In this document: positions 52,850 through 61,959 of the stretch, one piece after another
Position numbering within the stretch: position 1 is the first letter of the stretch
How the letters are laid out: every line of letters begins with the position of its first letter
Assembly: GCF_039537985.1 (NCBI RefSeq)
Contig: NZ_BAABBN010000004.1
Span: 992,001-1,056,000, forward strand
From: Litoribacillus peritrichatus
GTDB lineage: Bacteria; Pseudomonadota; Gammaproteobacteria; Pseudomonadales; Litoribrevibacteraceae
DNA: 64,000 nucleotides
Reading direction: 5' to 3'
Made by a program: the position numbers and the translations under genes
Notes under the pieces: generated by a model
Database searches by the model: none
What the model was told of the DNA's origin: nothing
What the model saw: only the letters and a program-made list of their open reading frames with translations

Positions 52850-53167
52850 ATAGCTAAGGCATCCTGCTGAATATCGTGTTATGGCTGGAAGAGTGGTTTA
52901 AAGCTGGTTTTGATGGCGCATTATTCTACCTGATTGAGGATCGTGATCTAGTCTGGAGTCGACAATAAATGTTCATTTAGCAGATAAATGAGGCTTTTCG
53001 GGCCAACAAAGTTGCGTTTTGAGTACATTCAAAAGATAATGTGCGCGATTTTTTCATGCTGATTGAATTATATGGCGATCACGGAAAGTTGAGCCATGAG
53101 TGATCAATCGGTATTCACTTTTTGTTTGGCATAGTGTCAAACCTGTTTTGTTTTAAAAGGTGCCCTT
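52850..53167. promoter_or_regulatory. 318-base divergent control region between mfd and gap
   Basis: It must contain promoters for mfd (-) and gap (+). At 53125-53141 there is a dyad TTTGGCA-TAG-TGTCAAA with one imperfect pair, 26 bases before the gap GTG, a possible operator for gap. I see no clear ORF or hairpin terminator here. Confidence 0.45.
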
Positions 53168-54601
53168 GTGACTGATATTACAGAAACTCATTTTTCTGAT
53201 TGGAAAAAGCGTGAAGAAGTAGCTGAAACCATGATTCCGTTGGTTGGTAAACTGAGCCGTGATCGTAACGTGATCGCGACAGTTTATGGTCGCTCTTTGG
53301 TAAACCGTTCTGTTATTCATATCCTTAAATCACATCGTGCTGCTCGTCGTATCGAAGATTCAGAGCTTTCTGTTGTAGACACTCTGAAAGTAGTTGAGGC
53401 GTTACTTGAGCTTGGTATTCGTAACGCTCGCATTGATGTAGGTAAGTTGGGCTATCGTTTGAGCAAGCAGCCGGCAGATGTAAATGTCCTTGAATTCGTT
53501 ACTGCTGAGTTGGCTGGTTTGAACTGTGCTGACGAAAAACATGAAGGACGCGATGTTGTTCTTTACGGTTTTGGCCGTATTGGTCGTTTGGTTGCGCGTA
53601 TTTTGATTGAGAAGGCGGGCAGTGGTGAAAACTTACGTCTTCGTGCGATCGTAGTTCGTAAGGGCAAGGGCAAGGATCTTGAAAAGCGTGCAAGCCTGCT
53701 TCGTCGTGACTCTGTTCATGGTTCTTTCCAGGGCACAATCACAGTAGACGAAGAAAACTGCGGCATCATCGCAAACGGTCACTTCATCAAAGTGATTTAC
53801 TCTAGCTCGCCTGAGACAGTGGATTACGAAGCGTATGGTATTAAAGATTCGATCGTGGTTGATAACACGGGTATCTGGCGCGATGTCGATGGTCTTTCTC
53901 AGCACTTGGAAGCTCGTGGTGTTGAAAAGGCAATCTTGACTGCACCTGGTAAGGGTGACATGAAGAACATCGTTTACGGAATCAACAGTGATTGCATCGA
54001 AGATTCTGATAAGCTGATTTCTGCTGCATCTTGTACAACAAACGCAATTACGCCTGTTTTGAAGGCAATTAATGATGAGTTTGGTATTCATCATGGTCAC
54101 GTGGAGACAGTTCATTCCTACACGAATGACCAGAACTTGATTGATAATTACCACAGTGCAGACCGTCGTGGCCGTTCAGCGCCATTGAATATGGTAATTA
54201 CTGAAACGGGTGCAGCGAAGGCAGTATCTAAAGCGCTTCCTGAAATGGAAGGCAAGCTGACGGGTAACGCGATTCGTGTACCAACACCGAATGTTTCCAT
54301 GGCGATTCTGAATCTTTCTCTTAAGAAAGAAACAACCGTTGAAGAAGTGAATGCGTATTTGCGCCATACAGCGCTATATTCTGATCTTCAGCAGCAGGTT
54401 GATTATGTGGATTCACCGGAAGTTGTTTCTTCTGACTTTGTGGGTTCACGTAAGGCAGGCATCGTAGACGGTAAAGCAACCATCGTAAATGGCGATAAAG
54501 CTGTACTTTATGTTTGGTACGATAATGAGTTCGGTTATAGCTGTCAGGTTGTTCGTATTCTTGAGCAGGTTGCAGGTTGCAAGTTCCCTGAATATAAATA
54601 A
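53168..54601 (+). CDS. gap: Glyceraldehyde-3-phosphate dehydrogenase, long form
   Basis: Gap oxidises glyceraldehyde 3-phosphate (or works in reverse in gluconeogenesis). At 477 residues this is the long form that carries about 125 extra N-terminal residues compared with the 335-residue GapA. The NAD-binding motif GFGRIGR (134-140) opens the core; the catalytic cysteine is in SAASCTTNAITP (Cys289), and the WYDNEFGYS block closes it. The same long form sits between mfd and nqrA in Pseudomonas. The N-terminal extension (TETHFSDWKKREE...) is helical and has no known function. The start is GTG at 53168, seven bases after AAGG. A terminator follows at about 54685. Confidence 0.94.
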   Translation: MTDITETHFSDWKKREEVAETMIPLVGKLSRDRNVIATVYGRSLVNRSVIHILKSHRAARRIEDSELSVVDTLKVVEALLELGIRNARIDVGKLGYRLSKQPADVNVLEFVTAELAGLNCADEKHEGRDVVLYGFGRIGRLVARILIEKAGSGENLRLRAIVVRKGKGKDLEKRASLLRRDSVHGSFQGTITVDEENCGIIANGHFIKVIYSSSPETVDYEAYGIKDSIVVDNTGIWRDVDGLSQHLEARGVEKAILTAPGKGDMKNIVYGINSDCIEDSDKLISAASCTTNAITPVLKAINDEFGIHHGHVETVHSYTNDQNLIDNYHSADRRGRSAPLNMVITETGAAKAVSKALPEMEGKLTGNAIRVPTPNVSMAILNLSLKKETTVEEVNAYLRHTALYSDLQQQVDYVDSPEVVSSDFVGSRKAGIVDGKATIVNGDKAVLYVWYDNEFGYSCQVVRILEQVAGCKFPEYK

Positions 54602-54684
54602 TTGCTATAGAAAACGTTTGGGTGGCAATTAATAAAATAGACTGAGCTAAATCTTAGCCCCTCTAAATTGTTCTGCTACTCTTT

Positions 54685-54721
54685 AAATGGCCGCATATCT
54701 GAGTGATATGTGGCCATTTTT
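54685..54721 (+). terminator. Rho-independent terminator after gap
   Basis: AAATGGCCGCATATC pairs with GATATGTGGCCATTT around a five-base loop (one G-T pair), followed by T residues. It separates gap from the nqr operon. Confidence 0.88.
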
Positions 54722-54920
54722 GTAGGTGCTGTATGAAAACTGCACTACGGTCTTAATTTTTAACGAAAAATATTGATTTGAATGGTAGTAGGGGTATGAC
54801 CATTTAGATATAATCTTGCGGATTTTTGGGTGGGGGAAACCCCTGAAAGTTTATTAGCATGCTAAATATCCACGTCAGAATGGATACTAAGCGCGCTTTG
54901 ATGAGAGACTAGGCAAACGA
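54722..54920 (+). promoter_or_regulatory. nqr operon promoter/leader region
   Basis: A 199-base leader. TATAAT at 54809-54814 is a perfect -10 box without a recognisable -35. Downstream come a small hairpin GGGG-GAAA-CCCC (54832-54843) and a perfect 12-base palindrome TTAGCATGCTAA (54854-54865). They would lie in the 5' untranslated region and may serve regulation; no known riboswitch is recognised. Confidence 0.4.
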
Positions 54921-56264
54921 ATGATAAAGCTTAAGCGTGGCCTTGATCTTCCCATCACTGGAAGTCCTGAGCAGTCTATTCGTGAAGGTAAATCCGTTCG
55001 CACTGTTGCGGTTGTAGGTTTTGACTACAACGGCATGAAACCAACTATGGCGGTAGCTGTAGGAGAACAGGTTAAGTGTGGTCAGGTACTTTTTAACGAT
55101 AAGAAAACTGAGGGTGTGCTATATACAGCACCTGCTTCCGGTACTGTGGTTGAAATCAACCGAGGGGAGAAACGAGTTCTACAGTCCGTTGTGATCGAAG
55201 TGAATGGTGACGACGCAGTAGAATTTTTGAAAGTCAGCGAGTCTGAAATCGCTGGTTTAAGTCGTGAACAGGTTCAAGAAAACCTTGTTAATTCCGGCAT
55301 GTGGACTGCATTGCGTACAAGACCTTTCAGTAAGGTACCAGAGGTTGGCTCTGTGCCTTCATCTGTTTTTGTGCAGGCAATGGATACCAACCCGTTGGCA
55401 GCAGACCCACAAGTTATCATTCAGGAAAAAGAATCTGCATTTAAGCAGGGTCTTCAGCTTTTAGCTAAGCTAACTGATGGTAAGGTGTTTGTGTGTCAGG
55501 CGGGCGGAGCGAATACTCCGGTATCTGGCGATGCAAAAATTGAAGTTGCTTCATTCGACGGTCCGCATCCAGCGGGTTTGCCTGGAACGCATATTCATAA
55601 TTTGGACCCTGTTAGTGCTACTAAGACAGTTTGGTCTGTGAACTATCAAGATGTGATCGCGATTGGTAATTTATTTACTACGGGTCGCCTTGATGTTGAG
55701 CGCGTTGTTGCATTGGCTGGCCCACAGGTTAAGAACCCAGGTTTGGTTCGTACTCGTATTGGCGCAAATGTAAATGACCTGACTGAAGGCGAGTTGAACG
55801 GTACCAATAACCGTCTAATCTCGGGTTCAGTGTTTGGCGGTCGTGCTACACGTGGACCTGTGAGCTACCTTGGTCGCTATCACATGCAGCTTTCTGTGCT
55901 TGAAGAAGGTGATACTCGTGACTTTATGGGGTGGTTATCTCCTGGTAGTCAACGTTTCTCACTACTGAATATCTATTTATCCAAACTTGCTCCAAGTCGT
56001 TTGTTTAACTTCAATACCAATACTAATGGTAGTGAGCGAGCAATGGTGCCTGTAGGTCTTTACGAAAAAGTAATGCCTTTGGATATTCTGCCAACGCAAT
56101 TGCTGCGTTCTTTGGCCGTTGGTGACACAGAGCAGGCTCAGTTACTTGGTGCGCTTGAACTGGACGAAGAAGATTTGGCTTTATGTACTTTTGTTTGCCC
56201 TGGCAAATACGAGTACGGTCCAATCCTGCGTGATAATCTAACCCGCATTGAGAAGGAGGGTTAA
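54921..56264 (+). CDS. nqrA: Na+-translocating NADH:quinone reductase subunit A
   Basis: NqrA is the large cytoplasmic-facing quinone-associated subunit of Na+-NQR, the sodium-pumping entry point of the respiratory chain. The 447-residue product matches the family length and begins with the typical MIKLKRGLDLPITGSPEQ. A conserved LPGTHIHNLDPV block lies in the middle. There is no membrane helix. The ATG at 54921 is preceded by AGG about eight bases away. It is the first of six genes nqrA-F in the standard order, with start signals spaced for coupled expression. Related to RnfC only distantly. Confidence 0.97.
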   Translation: MIKLKRGLDLPITGSPEQSIREGKSVRTVAVVGFDYNGMKPTMAVAVGEQVKCGQVLFNDKKTEGVLYTAPASGTVVEINRGEKRVLQSVVIEVNGDDAVEFLKVSESEIAGLSREQVQENLVNSGMWTALRTRPFSKVPEVGSVPSSVFVQAMDTNPLAADPQVIIQEKESAFKQGLQLLAKLTDGKVFVCQAGGANTPVSGDAKIEVASFDGPHPAGLPGTHIHNLDPVSATKTVWSVNYQDVIAIGNLFTTGRLDVERVVALAGPQVKNPGLVRTRIGANVNDLTEGELNGTNNRLISGSVFGGRATRGPVSYLGRYHMQLSVLEEGDTRDFMGWLSPGSQRFSLLNIYLSKLAPSRLFNFNTNTNGSERAMVPVGLYEKVMPLDILPTQLLRSLAVGDTEQAQLLGALELDEEDLALCTFVCPGKYEYGPILRDNLTRIEKEG

Positions 56265-56266
56265 TC

Positions 56267-57460
56267 GTGAGTCTTAGAGGTTTCCTGGACAAAATCGAGC
56301 CCTCATTCCATAAAGGGGGCAAGTACGAAAAGTGGTATGCACTTTTTGAAGCGGTAGATACAATTTTCTACTCACCTTCAAGTACCACAAAAACGACAGC
56401 GCACGTACGTGACGGCATTGACCTGAAACGTATGATGATCACTGTTTGGATGTGTCTATGGCCTGCAATGTTCTACGGAATGTGGAATATCGGTCTTCAG
56501 GCGAACACTGCCATTGCTGCAGGCACGGGTACTGCACCGTCTGATTGGCATGCAATGTTCTTTACAGGTCATGACCCTGCAAGCATGTTGGATAACTTCA
56601 TGTTTGGTGCGGCTTACTTTCTACCGATCTATTTAACTGCCTTTGCAGTGGGTGGATTCTGGGAAGTATTGTTTGCCATGGTTCGTGGTCACGAAGTGAA
56701 CGAAGGTTTCTTTGTTACTTCTATCCTGTTCGCGTTGATTCTTCCTCCTTCAATCCCGCTTTGGCAGGTTGCTTTAGGCATCAGCTTTGGTGTTGTGATT
56801 GGTAAAGAAGTTTTCGGTGGTACAGGTAAGAACTTCCTGAACCCGGCACTGACAGGTCGTGCATTCTTGTTCTTTGCTTATCCTGCGCAAATGTCCGGTG
56901 ATGCAATCTGGACTGCAGTTGACGGTTTCTCTGGCGCAACACCGTTAGGTCTTGCTGCTGTTGGTGGCGTTGATGCAATTCTTGCCAATGGCATAACTTG
57001 GGCTGATACCTTCTTTGGTACGATCCAGGGTTCTATGGGTGAAACTTCAACCCTTATGCTGTTAATTGGTGGCGGTGTGCTGTTAATGACGGGTATTGCT
57101 TCCTGGCGAATCGTTGCCGGTGTATTGATTGGCATGGTAGCCACTACGTTGCTGTTGAATGGTGTGGGTTCTGAAACAAACCCAATGTTTGATCTTCCAT
57201 GGTATTGGCACCTAACCATTGGTGGTTTTGCCATTGGTATGTTCTTCATGGCGACAGACCCTGTTTCTGCTTCCATGACGGACAAAGGCAAGTGGTACTT
57301 TGGTGCATTGATCGGTTTCATGGTTATTCTGATTCGCGTCGTTAACCCTGCGTTCCCGGAAGGCATGATGTTGGCGATTTTGTTCGCTAACCTGTTTGCA
57401 CCTTTGATTGACCATTTCGTAGTTCAGGCAAACATCAAGAGGAGGTTAGCTCGTGGCTAG
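56267..57460 (+). CDS. nqrB: Na+-translocating NADH:quinone reductase subunit B
   Basis: NqrB is an integral membrane subunit that binds riboflavin, a covalently attached FMN and the quinone, and forms part of the sodium path. The 397-residue protein has about ten membrane helices. The FMN attachment threonine is in DGFSGATPLG (Thr225), the target site for ApbE. The GTG start at 56267 follows a perfect AAGGAGG six bases earlier. It lies two bases after the nqrA stop and overlaps nqrC by eight bases. Confidence 0.97.
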   Translation: MSLRGFLDKIEPSFHKGGKYEKWYALFEAVDTIFYSPSSTTKTTAHVRDGIDLKRMMITVWMCLWPAMFYGMWNIGLQANTAIAAGTGTAPSDWHAMFFTGHDPASMLDNFMFGAAYFLPIYLTAFAVGGFWEVLFAMVRGHEVNEGFFVTSILFALILPPSIPLWQVALGISFGVVIGKEVFGGTGKNFLNPALTGRAFLFFAYPAQMSGDAIWTAVDGFSGATPLGLAAVGGVDAILANGITWADTFFGTIQGSMGETSTLMLLIGGGVLLMTGIASWRIVAGVLIGMVATTLLLNGVGSETNPMFDLPWYWHLTIGGFAIGMFFMATDPVSASMTDKGKWYFGALIGFMVILIRVVNPAFPEGMMLAILFANLFAPLIDHFVVQANIKRRLARG

Positions 57461-58244
57461 TAATAACGATACGATCGGAAAAACTATCACTGTCGCACTT
57501 CTTCTTTGTATCGTGTGTTCTGTGATTGTATCTGGTGCAGCGATTGCGTTGAAACCTGCGCAAATTGCAAACAAAGCTCTGGATATGCAGCGTAACATTC
57601 TTTCAATTGGTGGTTTGGCTGAGCCAGGTGAAAGCCTGTCGAAGTCCCGCGTTGAAGAGTTGTTTGGTCAGATTGAAGAGAAGTATGTAGACCTTGCCAC
57701 AGGCAAGTTCACAGATGCGCCTTTCCCAAATTATGACCAAAACAAAGCAGCAAAAGATCCTAAGTTCTCAACTAAGCTTGATGGTGCGGTAGATATCGCC
57801 TCTATTAAGCGTAAGCAGAACGTAGCAACTGTTTATAAGGTAGTCGGTGGAGAAAACGCTGGTCGTTTGATCCTGCCAGTAAACGGCTATGGTTTGTGGT
57901 CAACGCTGTACGGTTTCGTAGCGCTTGAATCAGACCTGAATACAGTGGCTGGTTTGGGCTTCTATGCACACGCTGAAACGCCTGGTCTGGGTGGTGAAGT
58001 TGATAATCCACGTTGGAAGAAAATGTGGGTTGGTAAAACCATTTATGACACTGACGGAAGTGTTGTTGCAAAAGTTAAGAAAGGTAGTGTGAATCCTGCG
58101 ATTGAAGCTGAAAAACTTCATCAGGTGGACGGTCTTTCTGGCGCAACACTGACCAGTAACGGTGTTACTAATCTGATTAAGTTCTGGCTGGGTGGCAATG
58201 GTTTTGCACCTTTCCTAAAGAACTACAAAGCAGGGGAGGCCTAA
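57453..58244 (+). CDS. nqrC: Na+-translocating NADH:quinone reductase subunit C
   Basis: NqrC has one N-terminal membrane helix (about 10-32) and a periplasmic domain carrying a second covalently bound FMN. The attachment site is in DGLSGATLTSNG (Thr232), the D-G-x-S-G-A-T-x-T motif recognised by ApbE. Length (263 residues) is normal. The GTG start at 57453 overlaps the nqrB end by eight bases and has GAGG a few bases upstream within nqrB. Electrons pass through it between the iron site in NqrD/E and NqrB. Confidence 0.97.
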   Translation: MASNNDTIGKTITVALLLCIVCSVIVSGAAIALKPAQIANKALDMQRNILSIGGLAEPGESLSKSRVEELFGQIEEKYVDLATGKFTDAPFPNYDQNKAAKDPKFSTKLDGAVDIASIKRKQNVATVYKVVGGENAGRLILPVNGYGLWSTLYGFVALESDLNTVAGLGFYAHAETPGLGGEVDNPRWKKMWVGKTIYDTDGSVVAKVKKGSVNPAIEAEKLHQVDGLSGATLTSNGVTNLIKFWLGGNGFAPFLKNYKAGEA

Positions 58245-58247
58245 TCA

Positions 58248-58907
58248 ATGTCTGAATTAAGGCAGGTATTGACTGAACCAGTCGCAAAAAACAACCCGAT
58301 TGCACTTCAAATCCTGGGTATCTGTTCAGCGTTGGCTGTAACAACCAGTTTGAATGTGGCTCTTGTAATGAGTATGGCGGTAATCGCGGTAACTGCGTGT
58401 TCTAACCTGGCAGTTTCTGTTATCCGTATGCACATTCCTAGCAGTATTCGTATCATTGTTCAGATGACCATTATTGCTTCTTTGGTAATCGTGGTGGACC
58501 AGGTGCTTAAAGCCTTTGCTTATTCAATCAGTAAGCAGCTTTCGGTATTTGTTGGTCTGATTATTACAAACTGTATTGTGATGGGGCGCGCGGAAGCATA
58601 TGCAATGAAGAATGGCCCGTTCATGAGTTTCATGGATGGTATCGGTAACGGTCTTGGTTACTCTGCAATTCTGATTATTGTTGCTTTCTTCCGTGAATTG
58701 TTCGGTGCCGGTAAGTTGTTCGGCATTGAGATTCTACCTTTGGTTACTGAAGGCGGCTGGTATAACCCGAACGGTTTGCTGTTGCTTCCGCCAAGTGCAT
58801 TCTTCCTGATTGGAGGAATCATCTGGGCACTCAGAACCTTCCAGAAAGACCAGGTAGAGGCTCCGGATTTCAAAATTGCCAGCAATACGTCTAAGGAGGC
58901 TTACTAA
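58248..58907 (+). CDS. nqrD: Na+-translocating NADH:quinone reductase subunit D
   Basis: NqrD is one of two homologous membrane subunits that together hold the intramembrane iron-sulfur centre. The 219-residue protein has about six helices. The iron-ligand cysteines are Cys26 (LGICSALA) and Cys109 (TNCIVMGRAEA), as in Vibrio. ATG 58248 follows GGGGAGG. The stop overlaps the nqrE start in TAATG, so translation is coupled. It is homologous to RnfE, but the complete nqr operon around it decides the name. Confidence 0.97.
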   Translation: MSELRQVLTEPVAKNNPIALQILGICSALAVTTSLNVALVMSMAVIAVTACSNLAVSVIRMHIPSSIRIIVQMTIIASLVIVVDQVLKAFAYSISKQLSVFVGLIITNCIVMGRAEAYAMKNGPFMSFMDGIGNGLGYSAILIIVAFFRELFGAGKLFGIEILPLVTEGGWYNPNGLLLLPPSAFFLIGGIIWALRTFQKDQVEAPDFKIASNTSKEAY

Positions 58908-59521
58908 TGGAACATTATTTAAGTCTTTTAGTGCGTGCGATCTTCGTTGAGAACATGGCTTTGGCCTTCTTCCTGGGGATGTGTACATTTATTGCGATCT
59001 CTAAGAAGATTCAAACCTCTTTGGGTCTTGGTATTGCGGTAATTGTGGTATTGGCCATTACAGTACCCGTAAATAACCTGATTTATACCTACCTTCTGAA
59101 AGAAGGCGCATTAACCTGGATTAGCCCTGAGTATGCGACAGTAGATCTTAGCTTCCTGGGTCTCTTGAGCTACATCGGTGTAATCGCTGCGATGGTTCAG
59201 ATTCTGGAGATGGTGTTGGATAAGTATATTCCGTCACTTTATAACTCTCTGGGTGTGTTCTTGCCGTTGATTACAGTGAACTGTGCCATCATGGGTGCAT
59301 CACTGTTCATGGTTGAGCGTGATTACCAGTTCGGTGAAAGTGTGGTTTATGGTGTTGGTGCCGGTATTGGTTGGGCATTGGCAATTACTGCACTTGCGGG
59401 TATTCGTGAAAAACTGAAGTACAGTGACATTCCTGAAGGTCTTCGTGGATTGGGTATTACCTTTATCTGTGTTGGTTTGATGTCTCTGGGCTTTATGTCT
59501 TTCGGCGGAATTTCTTTGTAG
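58907..59521 (+). CDS. nqrE: Na+-translocating NADH:quinone reductase subunit E
   Basis: NqrE is the partner of NqrD in the membrane. The 204 residues form about six helices of opposite topology. Its cysteines, Cys26 (LGMCTFIAISKK) and Cys126 (TVNCAIMGAS), complete the iron site with those of NqrD. The ATG overlaps the nqrD stop by one base, and AAGGAGG lies within the last codons of nqrD. It is RnfA-like in sequence, but the operon is nqr. Confidence 0.97.
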   Translation: MEHYLSLLVRAIFVENMALAFFLGMCTFIAISKKIQTSLGLGIAVIVVLAITVPVNNLIYTYLLKEGALTWISPEYATVDLSFLGLLSYIGVIAAMVQILEMVLDKYIPSLYNSLGVFLPLITVNCAIMGASLFMVERDYQFGESVVYGVGAGIGWALAITALAGIREKLKYSDIPEGLRGLGITFICVGLMSLGFMSFGGISL

Positions 59522-59547
59522 TGTGTCGCTATAACGAGGGTATATAA

Positions 59548-60777
59548 ATGTTAGGAACTGAAGTAATACTCGGCGTAGTGATGTTCACAGTGATCGTTAT
59601 GGCATTGGTGGCAGTAATTCTGTCTGCCCGTGCCAAACTTGTGAACTCTGGTGATGTCACTATCGCGATCAATGACGATGATGATAAATCCATCGTTACG
59701 CCTGCGGGTGGTAAGTTATTGCAAACGCTGGCTGGGTCAAATGTATTTTTGTCATCAGCTTGTGGCGGTGGCGGTACATGTGCGCAGTGTAAGTGTAAGG
59801 TTTTTGAAGGCGGCGGCGACATGCTTCCTACTGAGGCGTCTTACTTTACTAAGCGTGAAGCTCAAGAGGGCTGGCGTCTTGCGTGTCAGGTTGCTGTGAA
59901 GCAAGACATGAAGATTGAAGTTGAAGACGAAGTCTTTGGTGTTAAGAAGTGGGAATGTACGGTTGAGTCTAACCCGAACGTTGCTACCTTCATTAAAGAA
60001 CTTACGCTACGTTTGCCTGAAGGTGAAAACGTCGACTTCCGTGCAGGTGGTTATGTTCAGCTGGAATGTCCGCCGCATCACGTTAAGTACTCTGACTTCG
60101 ATATTCCTGAAGAATATCGTGGTGACTGGGATCACTTCGGCATCTTTAAGCATGAGTCGATTGTTAATGAAGCGGTTATCCGTGCTTATTCCATGGCGAA
60201 CTATCCAGAAGAGCGTGGATTGGTTAAGTTCAATATTCGTATTGCGACACCGCCTCCGGGAACAGATCACCCACCAGGCATCATGTCGTCTTACGTGTTT
60301 AACCTGAAGCCAGGTGACAAGATCACTGTATACGGTCCATTTGGTGAGTTCTTCGCGAAAGACACTGATAACGAAATGGTCTTTATCGGTGGTGGTGCGG
60401 GTATGGCGCCGATGCGTTCGCACATCTTCGATCAGCTTAAGCGTCTGAACAGTAAGCGTAAGATCAGCTTCTGGTACGGTGCGCGCTCTATGCGTGAGTC
60501 CTTCTATAATGAAGAGTACGACCAGCTAGCGGCTGAAAATGAGAACTTTGATTGGCACCTTGCACTTTCAGATCCTCAGCCAGAGGATAACTGGGAAGGC
60601 TTGACCGGCTTCATTCATAATGTTCTTTATGAAGAGTATCTTAAAGATCATCCGGCACCGGAAGATTGTGAGTTCTACATGTGTGGGCCTCCAATGATGA
60701 ACGCTGCTGTAATCAACATGTTAGAGAACTTGGGTGTAGAGCCTGAAAATATCTTACTTGATGATTTTGGTGGTTAA
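59548..60777 (+). CDS. nqrF: Na+-translocating NADH:quinone reductase subunit F
   Basis: NqrF takes electrons from NADH. A single N-terminal helix (about 5-27) anchors a [2Fe-2S] domain with cysteines at 72, 78, 81 and 113 (ACGGGGTCAQC...LAC), then a ferredoxin-NADP-reductase-like module with the FAD site RAYSMANYPEE and NADH site GGGAGMAPMRSH. The last residues (LLDDFGG) are typical. Length is 409, as in Vibrio (about 408). It closes the nqrA-F operon; a strong terminator follows before apbE. Confidence 0.97.
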   Translation: MLGTEVILGVVMFTVIVMALVAVILSARAKLVNSGDVTIAINDDDDKSIVTPAGGKLLQTLAGSNVFLSSACGGGGTCAQCKCKVFEGGGDMLPTEASYFTKREAQEGWRLACQVAVKQDMKIEVEDEVFGVKKWECTVESNPNVATFIKELTLRLPEGENVDFRAGGYVQLECPPHHVKYSDFDIPEEYRGDWDHFGIFKHESIVNEAVIRAYSMANYPEERGLVKFNIRIATPPPGTDHPPGIMSSYVFNLKPGDKITVYGPFGEFFAKDTDNEMVFIGGGAGMAPMRSHIFDQLKRLNSKRKISFWYGARSMRESFYNEEYDQLAAENENFDWHLALSDPQPEDNWEGLTGFIHNVLYEEYLKDHPAPEDCEFYMCGPPMMNAAVINMLENLGVEPENILLDDFGG

Positions 60778-60780
60778 TTA

Positions 60781-60810
60781 AAAAAGGGCCGCATTTGCGG
60801 CCTTTTTTTT
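60781..60810 (+). terminator. Rho-independent terminator after nqrF
   Basis: A5, then GGCCGCA and TGCGGCC separated by two bases, then eight T residues. It lies directly after the nqrF stop, so apbE is reached only by read-through or by a promoter of its own. Confidence 0.9.
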
Positions 60811-60846
60811 ATTTATTCGATTTGTGTTAATTGAAAGGTTTCAGCA

Positions 60847-61923
60847 TTGTCTCAGAATAAATTAATTGCTGTGGTAGCGCTTTGTAGCTTGGTTTTACTT
60901 GTCGGTATTCTCAGTGAAGAGAGAGCAGAAAAAGAGCAAATTGGCTCGCAGGAAGTTAGCCTAAATCATGACTTGCCTGAAAAAGTAACTTATTCCGGCC
61001 CTACAATGGGGACGTCCTTCAGTGTGGTTTACATCAATACTTCTGGAAAAGAAGACGCAGTTGTTAATGCTCAGGTATTGGCGTCTATTGAATTAGTTAA
61101 TACCCAGATGTCGACTTACAAACAAGATTCAAACTTATCAGAATTCAATCGTCTTCCTGAAAACAGTTGTTACCAGTTCCCTGAAGATACCTACAAGGTA
61201 ATTTCAATGGCGCAGGAAATCAGTAAAACAACCGATGGCGCGTTTGATGTCACGATAGGTCCCTTGGTGAACATGTGGGGGTTTGGCCCAAATTACAAGC
61301 CTGAGGTCATCCCTGATGACCGTGAAATAGCGAAGATAAAGTCGACTAAAGTCGGGTATCAATCTCTGGAACTTAAAGGCAATAATACCGTCTGTAAAGA
61401 AAAGCCGGTCTATGTGGATTTGTCCGCAATTGCTAAAGGGTATGCCGTAGATTTGGCCGCCAAAACGCTGGATAATATGGGTATTGATAGTTATTTGGTT
61501 GAAATTGGTGGTGAACTGAAAGCCAGGGGTGTTAAGCCGAATAATCAACTCTGGAGAGTGGCTGTAGAAGAGCCGAGTGGCGGTCTTGGTCACTCAGTAC
61601 ATAAAGTGGTTGAGTTGAAAGATGCTGCCATCGCAACATCAGGCGACTACAGAAACTATTATGAGGTTGATGGTCAGCGATATTCGCATACCATTGACCC
61701 TGTAACCGGAAAGCCAATTAAACATTCATTGGCTTCGATCAGTGTTTTACATTCCTCTGTGGCGTATGCTGATGCCATCGCCACGGGGTTAAATGTGATG
61801 GGGCCGGAAAAAGCCCTCGCATTAGCAAAATCAGAAGGTCTTGCGATCTATATGATTGTAAAAAAGGAACAGGACTTTTCTGTCGAGAGTACGGAACAAT
61901 TTAATCAATACTTGTTAGATTAA
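60847..61923 (+). CDS. apbE: FAD:protein FMN transferase (flavin transferase)
   Basis: ApbE uses FAD to attach FMN to threonine in the S-G-A-T motifs of NqrB and NqrC. The 358-residue protein has an N-terminal hydrophobic helix (about 5-22) that exports or anchors it to the periplasmic face, where its targets lie. Family landmarks are SGPTMGTSFSVVY, DGAFDVTIGPLVNMWGFGP, SAIAKGYAVDLAAKTLDNMGIDSYLVEIGGELKARG and TSGDYRNYYEVDGQRYSHTIDPVTGKP. The start is TTG at 60847, supported by AAGG eight bases upstream; no lipobox is seen. It lies downstream of nqrF as in Pseudomonas and Vibrio. Confidence 0.95.
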   Translation: MSQNKLIAVVALCSLVLLVGILSEERAEKEQIGSQEVSLNHDLPEKVTYSGPTMGTSFSVVYINTSGKEDAVVNAQVLASIELVNTQMSTYKQDSNLSEFNRLPENSCYQFPEDTYKVISMAQEISKTTDGAFDVTIGPLVNMWGFGPNYKPEVIPDDREIAKIKSTKVGYQSLELKGNNTVCKEKPVYVDLSAIAKGYAVDLAAKTLDNMGIDSYLVEIGGELKARGVKPNNQLWRVAVEEPSGGLGHSVHKVVELKDAAIATSGDYRNYYEVDGQRYSHTIDPVTGKPIKHSLASISVLHSSVAYADAIATGLNVMGPEKALALAKSEGLAIYMIVKKEQDFSVESTEQFNQYLLD

Positions 61924-61959
61924 ATAATCATAAACAAGCATTTAGAAAGTGGTGTGGCT

